Of a stretch of DNA of 9,404 bases, positions 1 to 5,724 are shown one piece after another. Origin of the DNA: a bacterium. GTDB taxonomy: Bacteria > Cyanobacteriota > Vampirovibrionia > Obscuribacterales > Obscuribacteraceae. Both the position numbers and the translations under genes were made by a program. The stretch lies in contig JAUIJG010000199.1 in the NCBI GenBank assembly GCA_030431355.1, positions 1 through 9,404 of the forward strand, written 5' to 3'. Under the pieces are notes generated by a model. The model was not told the DNA's origin. It did not search any database and saw only the letters and a program-made list of their open reading frames with translations. Within the stretch, counting starts at the first letter, position 1. Each line of letters starts with the position of its first letter.

Positions 1-1
1 C

Positions 2-832
2 AGTGACACCGCCAGCGTCAATGCCTACATCGCTCATCTCACCGGTGAGACAAGCGCAAGCCCCGCGGTGGCCCAGGCACCTTCGCCCAGCCCCGCCTCC
101 AATCCCTACTTCAATAGCAATCCGGGACCAAACACCTTCGCCACCCAGCCGCAAAACTATGCCCCGTCCGCCATGCCGGCGTACCAGGGTAGAGTGGTGT
201 ATGCTCCGGCAGGTCTTGTGATTCCAGCCACCCTCACGACCTCCATCGCCACCAACGTGGCCCAGGCCGGTGACCTGATCCAGGCCAAAACGAGCCAGGC
301 TATTATCCTCGGAGACAGCCAAATCCCCGTCGGCACAACCCTTATCGGCCAAGTTTCCGATTCGAAAGCCGGCAGACTCTTGGGAAGAACCGGTTCGCTG
401 GATATCACCTTCACCAGACTGAGAACCCCGGATGGTCAAGAAGCTCCTCTTTCGGCTGAGCTTATCGGCGGCATCGACAAATACGATTCCAGCGACGCCA
501 ATCCTAACACCTTCAAAGGTGAAACCTGGAAAGGCAAAGCTGTACAAGCCGGTGTCAGAGGCGCAATCGGAGCCGGTACCGGAGCCGCCCTGGGAACAGC
601 GATTGGCGCTATCGCTGGTGGTGGCAGAGGCGCAGGTCACGGAGCCTGGTCTGGTACCGCAATCGGAGCCGGCCTTGGTGTTGCCCAGAGCCTTATAGCC
701 AGGAAAGGTAAAGATGTGATCATCCAGAGCGGCACCCCGATTCAACTCAAACTTAGCGCTCCGCTCCAACTGGCCGGAAGCCCATCGACCTCGATTTCAG
801 CTCCCATAGCTTACAACGGCTACAGCCAGTAA
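2..832 (+). CDS. Envelope protein with VirB10-like beta domain and glycine zipper (5' end outside window)
   Basis: The reading frame is open from the first bases of the window, so the gene starts upstream; the internal GTG at 68 is not needed as a start. The visible 276 residues begin with a Pro/Ser/Asn/Gln-rich, low-complexity linker (about 20-60). Next comes a beta-rich segment (about 63-155) with the pattern IPATL, AGDLIQA, IPVGTTLIGQV and a TPDG turn, which resembles the periplasmic domain of VirB10/TrbI proteins. A Gly/Ala-rich stretch follows (about 183-228), with glycines spaced about four apart as in glycine-zipper membrane segments. It ends with a GTPIQLKLSAPLQL strand that resembles the close of such domains. 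No other type IV secretion gene is visible, so a conjugation role is not supported. I infer a cell-envelope structural or transport-associated protein. The family match is by eye and the exact function is unknown. Confidence 0.7.
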   Translation, partial: SDTASVNAYIAHLTGETSASPAVAQAPSPSPASNPYFNSNPGPNTFATQPQNYAPSAMPAYQGRVVYAPAGLVIPATLTTSIATNVAQAGDLIQAKTSQAIILGDSQIPVGTTLIGQVSDSKAGRLLGRTGSLDITFTRLRTPDGQEAPLSAELIGGIDKYDSSDANPNTFKGETWKGKAVQAGVRGAIGAGTGAALGTAIGAIAGGGRGAGHGAWSGTAIGAGLGVAQSLIARKGKDVIIQSGTPIQLKLSAPLQLAGSPSTSISAPIAYNGYSQ

Positions 833-855
833 GTTAACCGGGCTCTTCCGAACAG

Positions 856-882
856 AAGAGGAAGGCATTAAGCCTTCCTCTT
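856..882 (+). terminator. Rho-independent terminator after the envelope gene
   Basis: A perfect 11-bp stem (AAGAGGAAGGC paired with GCCTTCCTCTT) encloses the 5-base loop ATTAA and is followed by TTGCTTTAT. It begins 23 bases after the TAA of the upstream gene. On the opposite strand the same stem is followed by CTGTTCGG, so it is a poorer terminator for the convergent racemase gene, though it may serve both genes. Confidence 0.8.
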
Positions 883-942
883 TGCTTTATGTCTAAATAA
901 AGAGAGCTAAATCCGATGACAATCTCGACTGTTCCCTGCTCC

Positions 943-1668
943 TTACTCCTGGCTCGCTTTCAAAGCAGCCCTGGCTAAAACCCGGGTCGAATCCAGAATC
1001 GGAATCGGAGAATCGGACTCACTGATAAGAAGAGGTATTTCGGTGCAGCCAAGGACAACGGCATGACAGCCCTCTTTCCTCAGTCGATTGATCACGCCGA
1101 CAAAATAAGAGCGGGAGTCCACACCAAACTTACCGTTCACTAACTCTGAAAAAATCACCCTGTTTATCCTCAACCGTTCATCCTCGTTGGGATAGTGGGC
1201 TTCAATTCCATACTTTTCCAGCGTTGTTCCATAGACCGGACCCTCCATCAGATATCGGGTTCCAAGAACGGCAAGCCGGGCATAATTTCTATCCCGTGCC
1301 AATTCAGCCACCTGGCCGGCAATGTGCAGCCAGCGAATACCCGGTCTCTGCTTGACCAGGTCATATGCCTGATGGATGGTGTTGTCCGGGCAGACAATCA
1401 CCCTGGCGCCCGCCTCCACCAGCCGATCGTAAGAGCTCTGCATGAGCCCTGCCACTCCTTGCCAGTCCGCATTCCGGGGCTCATTAGTAAGTTTTTCCAT
1501 GTAAAGCCCCAGGCAGTGGGTATGCATGGTTACTTCCGGATGCATATGCTCTCCCAATGTTTTCTGCCCTTCCAGACAGATAGTCCGATAGCAGAGGGCC
1601 GCTCCTTCCGCGCTGCAAGCAAGAATGCCAATGGGTGCGCCCGTTTTTGAATCCGACTCGTTATCCAT
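943..1668 (-). CDS. Aspartate/glutamate racemase family protein
   Basis: The 241-residue product belongs to the cofactor-independent Asp/Glu racemase superfamily, which interconverts L- and D-amino acids using two active-site cysteines. Both are visible: Cys93 in VIVCPDNTIH, the first catalytic cysteine with its Asn-Thr, and Cys208 in VVLGCTEIPLL, the second. The N-terminal PIGILACSAEG and the middle segment GTRYLMEGPVYGTTLEKYGIEAHYPNE (split here as GTRYLMEGPVYG then the Pro-Asn turn) follow the family pattern. Length is normal for the family. I chose the ATG at 1668 because GAGG lies five bases before it and the family fold starts soon after. An in-frame ATG at 1728 would add 20 hydrophobic residues without a ribosome binding site. 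The substrate (aspartate, glutamate, cysteate or other) cannot be read from sequence. The gene is transcribed alone, convergent with the gene before it and divergent from the gene after it. A cytoplasmic role in D-amino acid supply, for example for the cell wall, is an inference. Confidence 0.85.
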   Translation of the reverse strand: MDNESDSKTGAPIGILACSAEGAALCYRTICLEGQKTLGEHMHPEVTMHTHCLGLYMEKLTNEPRNADWQGVAGLMQSSYDRLVEAGARVIVCPDNTIHQAYDLVKQRPGIRWLHIAGQVAELARDRNYARLAVLGTRYLMEGPVYGTTLEKYGIEAHYPNEDERLRINRVIFSELVNGKFGVDSRSYFVGVINRLRKEGCHAVVLGCTEIPLLISESDSPIPILDSTRVLARAALKASQE

Positions 1669-1823
1669 GGGAACCTCAGGCTCTGGCAATAGTAAAACTA
1701 AAAGAGAGCATAACAGTACATCTTCCATAGACTTATGGCCAAGGGCATTCAGATAGAAGTTATGGACTAAAACCTCTCTTTAATCTCCGCCTTCATACGT
1801 AATTCTCCCCCACCGGGGCATGT

Positions 1824-1845
1824 CATGTACGTGTTCCCACGCATG
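1824..1845. promoter_or_regulatory. Interrupted inverted repeat in the divergent spacer
   Basis: Arms CATG-TA-CGTG and CACG-CATG are separated by TTCC. The eight paired positions are perfect apart from a two-base TA bulge in the left arm. It lies between the racemase gene (- strand) and the exported Met-rich gene (+ strand), where an operator for either or both could sit. It could equally be a chance dyad or an RNA hairpin. No convincing -35/-10 pair was found near it. Confidence 0.3.
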
Positions 1846-1914
1846 TAAATCCGCCCCAGCCTCCTTAATATGGAGACAGGACCCTAGAAGAACAGCGAAA
1901 TTTTGAACCAGATC

Positions 1915-2538
1915 ATGAAACGACTCCTCAGCGCCACCTTAGCACTCATAATCTCGGCTTCTATAATGCCGGCAGCAATGGCCGGAGAAGAGTTAAGCCC
2001 TCCCTGTGTGGCGCTCAACACTCCAATCGTAGAAAAGAGCAACTCTTCTTTTGATGCGCAGGCGGGAATACAGGACAGCCTCAAGGCCGAAGTTCCATTC
2101 GTGGCCGATGGCAAAAGCCCCGGCATAGACATCGTCAATGACTCCCTGAAATATCACTCGAATCTCGGGATGAGCAATACTGGAGCGATGGGCAATCAAG
2201 GCAGCTCTAACCCCTATGCCTACAACCTGAATGCCACAATGAACTATCACAGCCTCAACCAGAATCCATACACCGCCAACACTCAGCAAAGCATGCAGTA
2301 TTCTGCCATGAATCAGATGGCAGGCCGCCAGAATATGTTCTACGGCAATCAAGCCCAGATGATGCCCCAAAATCAGATGCAAATCAGCCCGGATATGATG
2401 AAAAAAGCTGTGGGTGTTGTCGGCGCGGCTGCCTTGCTCGGAGTTTTCGTAAAGAGTGGAGGACTCAAGGGTGTGACCCAATCCATGGGCATCGACAACC
2501 ATCGTCACATCCGGGGAAGCTCCATAGGCGGCTACTAA
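1915..2538 (+). CDS. Exported Met/Asn/Gln-rich low-complexity protein, function unknown
   Basis: I do not recognise a family. The 207-residue product starts with a clear Sec signal peptide: MKR, a hydrophobic core (LLSATLALIISASIM), then the Ala-Met-Ala site predicting cleavage after residue 23. A weakly structured region follows. Residues about 86-162 are rich in Met, Asn, Gln and Tyr, with 12 methionines in 77 residues, including Met-Met pairs at 149-150 and 161-162. A hydrophobic helix (about 165-180, AVGVVGAAALLGVFV) precedes a Gly/His/Arg-rich tail (NHRHIRGSS, SIGGY). I chose the ATG at 1915 rather than the in-frame TTG at 1903 because it gives a typical signal peptide; neither has a strong Shine-Dalgarno sequence. 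The product is probably periplasmic or surface-exposed, perhaps anchored by the C-terminal helix. Metal binding through Met/His or a prion-like matrix role are possibilities only. The gene stands alone, 88 bases before the TPR gene. Confidence 0.75.
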   Translation: MKRLLSATLALIISASIMPAAMAGEELSPPCVALNTPIVEKSNSSFDAQAGIQDSLKAEVPFVADGKSPGIDIVNDSLKYHSNLGMSNTGAMGNQGSSNPYAYNLNATMNYHSLNQNPYTANTQQSMQYSAMNQMAGRQNMFYGNQAQMMPQNQMQISPDMMKKAVGVVGAAALLGVFVKSGGLKGVTQSMGIDNHRHIRGSSIGGY

Positions 2539-2626
2539 GCCGTGCGACCGGCTAATAAATAGCCCACTTATGAATTTCAACTTGATATATTCATAGTAAG
2601 TAAAGCAATAAAGAGCGTAATCTTTG

Positions 2627-4477
2627 ATGCATATCGGTCTTCGACATACTTACTACGAAGCTATGATTAGCTCGGGCATAGGAATAATGGTGCTGACAGC
2701 CTATGTATCCACCCGGGCTGAACTGGACCCGGTGGTCCAGGCTCCTTTTGACCTGCTTGTCCTGACTTTCTCCTCTATCACCGTAATCGGAGGATTGATA
2801 GCAAGAAGCCACTGTATTCGTCTGAATGAAGACGTGAAAGAAGGTAAGTTCAAGCCCTCTCGATTCAAACTGATTAAAGAAGGAGCCCTGAATCCAAAAT
2901 ACTACGCCCGGATCCTGGACGACGGCAATGAAAGCGAAAAGGATGATGAATATACAACCCTTCAGCTGATTCCCAAACGCATCCAGCGCAAACTCTTCGA
3001 CGGCAGAGAGATAGAAGCCGAACTGGTTATCGACCAGATCAAAGACTTTCCGATTGCGGTGCACTTTGATGAAACCTTCATCTTCACAAGGCTGAGCACT
3101 TTCAGCGCCGAGCCACTTCATTTGATACCAAAGAAGAGAATACTGCAACAAAGACTCGTGGCGGTAGTACTGATATTGATATCGATCTCCGCTGTACTTC
3201 TACTGTCCATGCAGGATCTCAGCTATCTCGGCACAAAGGTCAAATTTGACCGTGCCTCAAGCAGCGGAGAGGTGCAAACCAAGCAAGACCTGGCAAACAA
3301 GCTGCTGGAATCAGGCGCCAAACTCAAGCCTTACGATCCAAGACAGATAACCGGCAAAGTCGACGTTGCCAATTTCTTTGCTGATATAGGCAAGGAAGAC
3401 AGAGCAGAAGAGACACTGGAACAAGCGAGAAAGAGTTCTGAACAGATGCAGGAGCAAACCCTGTGGGAAGCATTCGTTCTTCTCAATACAGGACGTTTCT
3501 ACCTCAAGACAAACAAGCCCGAATCTGCCGTGCTACCCCTGGAGAAATGCGTAGAAGATCTCAAAGCCAGACCGGAAAAAAATCTCCTGGTACCAATTCT
3601 TGGATGGTGGCAATTCAGCCGGATGTCCACTGACCAAATAAGGCACGAAGCCCTCCTCTCCCTTGCCATCGCATATGATGAATCTGGTCAGCTTGAAAAA
3701 GCGACTAGAACATACAAACTACTCATTAACGAAGACTCCCAGGACAGGAAGATACAAGACGAAGAATATGATCACATAAGGCTTGCCAGTTTCCTGAGAA
3801 GACAGGGAAGACCGGATAAAGCAGAGGAAGAGATAAACAAAACCATCGCCTTAGTGGATAAAGAATTCAAAGGAAGAGAAGCAGCCCGGAACAACCGTTT
3901 GATCGGTCTGGGAATATGGTGCTTCACGAAAAATGAACTACCTTCTGGGGAACAGCTTCTCAAAGAGGCGAAGAAAGAAGACAATGGCAAAAATCCCCTC
4001 TTGTTGAACTTTTTAGCGGAGACTCTGAAGTTGGAGGGCAAGGGAGAAGAAGCCGTTCCGCTGTTTAAAAAATCTCTCTCCCTTCTGGAAAAAGACAAGA
4101 CCGGCGCGGAGTGGACCTGGCCGGCTCTCAGCATGATAGATATCGAACTGACAAAAGAAGACAGCCAGGCTGACCTTGATTCTATTCAAAAGATCATTAA
4201 GGTAAGAGAACAAACCTTCGGCAAATCTCATGTCCGCTCAGCCTGTCCCCTTCGCACCCTCGGTGTCTACTATATGAAAAACGGAGAATATGAGAAAGCC
4301 CTGCCCGCCTTACAAGAATGCCTGACCAGAAGAGAGTCGGTTCTCGGCGCCCAACATCCCCATGTGGTGGAAGTAAAGCGGGATCTAGTAAGGTATTTCG
4401 AACAAACCAGCCAGACAGAAAAGGCAAAAGAGCTTGAGCAAAAGACGAACATCACGGTATCATATCCGGTTCTTTAG
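2627..4477 (+). CDS. Membrane-anchored tetratricopeptide repeat protein
   Basis: The 616-residue product has hydrophobic segments near residues 13-27 (weak), 40-60 (FDLLVLTFSSITVIGGLIA) and 177-195 (LVAVVLILISISAVLLLSM). Between the last two lies a soluble domain of about 115 residues that I do not recognise. After residue 200 the protein is helical and contains several TPR-like units, roughly 247-276, 280-312, 339-370, 383-412, 456-489, 540-573 and 580-606. The last ones carry the LGVYYMKNGEYEKALPALQE and LGAQHPHV pattern typical of kinesin-light-chain-type TPRs. TPR domains hold protein partners, so a scaffold at the membrane is the likely role; the partner is unknown. The ATG at 2627 was chosen over the overlapping TTG at 2624; the upstream ribosome site is weak. 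The next gene starts 5 bases after the stop, so the two are probably co-expressed and may cooperate. Confidence 0.8.
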   Translation: MHIGLRHTYYEAMISSGIGIMVLTAYVSTRAELDPVVQAPFDLLVLTFSSITVIGGLIARSHCIRLNEDVKEGKFKPSRFKLIKEGALNPKYYARILDDGNESEKDDEYTTLQLIPKRIQRKLFDGREIEAELVIDQIKDFPIAVHFDETFIFTRLSTFSAEPLHLIPKKRILQQRLVAVVLILISISAVLLLSMQDLSYLGTKVKFDRASSSGEVQTKQDLANKLLESGAKLKPYDPRQITGKVDVANFFADIGKEDRAEETLEQARKSSEQMQEQTLWEAFVLLNTGRFYLKTNKPESAVLPLEKCVEDLKARPEKNLLVPILGWWQFSRMSTDQIRHEALLSLAIAYDESGQLEKATRTYKLLINEDSQDRKIQDEEYDHIRLASFLRRQGRPDKAEEEINKTIALVDKEFKGREAARNNRLIGLGIWCFTKNELPSGEQLLKEAKKEDNGKNPLLLNFLAETLKLEGKGEEAVPLFKKSLSLLEKDKTGAEWTWPALSMIDIELTKEDSQADLDSIQKIIKVREQTFGKSHVRSACPLRTLGVYYMKNGEYEKALPALQECLTRRESVLGAQHPHVVEVKRDLVRYFEQTSQTEKAKELEQKTNITVSYPVL

Positions 4478-4482
4478 CGCCC

Positions 4483-5265
4483 ATGAATTCCCGTAGTATT
4501 ATCTCTCCAACAACCTTTTTCTCACTTGTCCTTGGCTTGGTGACCACGATGGCACTGGCTGGAGTCGGCACCAGTAAGATGGTGTTTGCCGGCAACGCAA
4601 CCATGAAAAACTCGCCAACAAAGGCAAAGTCAAAGACCCTTGACGCCTGGGTATTTGCCCAAACTCATCAGATTTATGGTCCCCAGAAAGTCTACCTGAA
4701 TCCAGCTTGGATGATGACCGAAAACGAGAGGGAAGGTACAACCTACATTAAAAAACAGGGACTAAAAAACCTGGTCATGTTCAATCGCAAAAAACGGTTT
4801 TTCTACAGGGGCACCAGTCATAGCGTCATGAAAAGGATGGCTCTTTTTTCACACCTTGCCAATAAAAGCATGGCGGAAGCCAGAGGCAAAACGAAAAGCT
4901 GGAAATTCTCTAAGAAGACTAAAATTTCAGGGCTGAACGCCAAAATATACAGCCGTTACAGCGATGGCAAAAACTGGAAGATCTGGGTTACAGACGTTCC
5001 CGGAATAGATCCACCGGTCTATAAAGATTACACGGATTGGACCATGGTGCCGGACCTGGGGGCGATGCCCTTACGCCTGGTAGTCTACTCTGGAAACGGA
5101 AAATCGACCCCGATCCTGAATACGTTTAGCGTGGCAAAGACAAAAGTCAGCGCTAAAAGACTGAAGGTGCCGGAAGGTTCGAAGCAGGTGAAAGAGATAT
5201 TCAAAGTGTCATCCGGTAGAACCGAAGGCTTAATGGAAAGCTTCTCCGAAATTCTAGGAGACTAG
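4483..5265 (+). CDS. Secreted basic protein, possibly DUF4412-like
   Basis: The 260-residue product has an N-terminal export signal: a short polar start, then a hydrophobic stretch at about 11-29 (TFFSLVLGLVTTMALAGVG). Cleavage is possible after ALA (residue 26) or after VFA (residue 36). There is no lipobox cysteine. The mature part is Lys-rich and probably beta-rich. The segment from about 150 to 235 has the order seen in DUF4412-like and outer-membrane-lipoprotein-sorting-like proteins: ISGLNAKIYS, KIWVTDVPGI, then MPLRLVVYSGNGKS, then a Val/Lys strand and VPEGSKQV. This assignment is by pattern and is tentative. It lies 5 bases after the TPR membrane gene, with no visible promoter between, so it is probably translated from the same mRNA. 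A periplasmic partner of that TPR protein is an inference. Confidence 0.7.
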   Translation: MNSRSIISPTTFFSLVLGLVTTMALAGVGTSKMVFAGNATMKNSPTKAKSKTLDAWVFAQTHQIYGPQKVYLNPAWMMTENEREGTTYIKKQGLKNLVMFNRKKRFFYRGTSHSVMKRMALFSHLANKSMAEARGKTKSWKFSKKTKISGLNAKIYSRYSDGKNWKIWVTDVPGIDPPVYKDYTDWTMVPDLGAMPLRLVVYSGNGKSTPILNTFSVAKTKVSAKRLKVPEGSKQVKEIFKVSSGRTEGLMESFSEILGD

Positions 5266-5280
5266 AAATTTGATCCAGGA

Positions 5281-5330
5281 GATCTAACCAGATACAACCA
5301 GATTCAACCAGATTCAACCAGATTCAACCG
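5281..5330 (+). repeat. Five tandem 10-bp units, consensus GATTCAACCA
   Basis: Five contiguous 10-base units read GATCTAACCA, GATACAACCA, GATTCAACCA, GATTCAACCA and GATTCAACCG. Units 3 and 4 are identical and the others differ by one or two bases. A more degenerate GATCCAGGA precedes them at 5272. The array begins 16 bases after the stop of the secreted-protein gene and is outside any plausible gene. The period is close to one helical turn. It may be a slippage-prone microsatellite-like tract or phased protein-binding sites. Confidence 0.9.
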
Positions 5331-5384
5331 ATAGTAGAGCCGGCATTAAGAAATAGCTGACAAATAATGGCGGCGAATATTCCG

Positions 5385-5407
5385 GTGGTCAGAACTCTTT
5401 TGACCAC
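5385..5407. promoter_or_regulatory. Hairpin/dyad GTGGTCA..TGACCAC
   Basis: A perfect 7-bp inverted repeat (GTGGTCA and TGACCAC) extends inward as RNA to a 10-bp stem with one G-U pair and a CTC loop. No T-tract follows (next bases ATGGGCT), so it is not a standard intrinsic terminator. It could be an operator, an mRNA 3' end stabiliser of the upstream operon or a Rho-associated element. Confidence 0.45.
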
Positions 5408-5451
5408 ATGGGCTATAAACGCTTTCCGGCTCACTTGATGGTTACACATGA

Positions 5452-5479
5452 TTGACCTGACTTCTGAGTAAACTACTCT
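5452..5479 (+). promoter_or_regulatory. Weak sigma70-like promoter candidate for the PFK gene
   Basis: TTGACC at 5452 matches five of six bases of a -35 box. It is followed after 16 bases by TACTCT at 5474, which matches only three of six of TATAAT. A TATAAA at 5500 is a better -10 box but has no -35 partner at the right distance. A promoter somewhere here is likely given the 459-base gap; this exact placement is uncertain. Confidence 0.25.
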
Positions 5480-5714
5480 CAAACCACTTCTATTTCAATT
5501 ATAAACAGAAAAACCCAATGGTAGACAGTAGAGAGGAGAATGGGAAGAAAGTTCACCTAGGTTAATAAAAGCCGACCTCACAGGAACCGGCACCGCAGAA
5601 TGCTTTGCGCCAGGAAAGAGCAAAGATGCAATTTAATCCTGCATAAGTCAAGATCAAAAAGGCTCCCGGCCATGCTACAAACTCATACACTATATCCTTG
5701 CTTTCAGCCATTTC

Positions 5715-5722
5715 TGGAGGAG
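5715..5722 (+). promoter_or_regulatory. Shine-Dalgarno site fixing the PFK start
   Basis: TGGAGGAG lies just upstream of ATG 5725, with GGAGG ending four bases before it. This supports ATG 5725 over the upstream in-frame TTG at 5698. It is the clearest ribosome binding site in the window. Confidence 0.75.
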
Positions 5723-5724
5723 CC

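Larger units (their letters stand above)
5266..5724. other. 459-base intergenic stretch with repeats and hairpin
   Basis: This stretch separates the secreted-protein gene from the phosphofructokinase gene. It contains the 10-bp tandem repeat (5281-5330), the dyad hairpin (5385-5407), a possible weak promoter (5452-5479), A/T-rich bases around 5490-5515 including TATAAA at 5500, small inverted repeats near 5610-5645, and a possible short leader ORF (5672-5728). No long ORF, tRNA or recognisable riboswitch was seen. No classic T-tailed terminator for the upstream operon was found. Confidence 0.7.

Noticed and set aside
1669..1728. Upstream ATG (1728) adding 20 residues to the racemase
   Set aside because: No Shine-Dalgarno before it, while ATG 1668 has GAGG at five bases; the added hydrophobic residues are unlike this cytoplasmic family.
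2538..2553. Hairpin AGCCG/CGGCT after the Met-rich gene as a terminator
   Set aside because: Only 5 bp with no T-tract following; not enough to call a terminator.
1993..2580. 195-codon - strand frame opposite the Met-rich exported gene
   Set aside because: The + strand frame has a clear signal peptide; the His-rich antisense product arises from the Met/Ser codons read in reverse.
2586..2591. TATATT as the -10 box of the TPR gene
   Set aside because: No -35-like hexamer at 16-18 bases upstream, so not reported as a promoter.
2591..3151. 186-codon - strand frame opposite the TPR gene start
   Set aside because: The + strand has membrane helices and continues into TPRs; the reverse frame shows no family features.
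5281..5330. Tandem repeat as a CRISPR array
   Set aside because: The units are 10 bases and contiguous, without spacers, and there are no cas genes.
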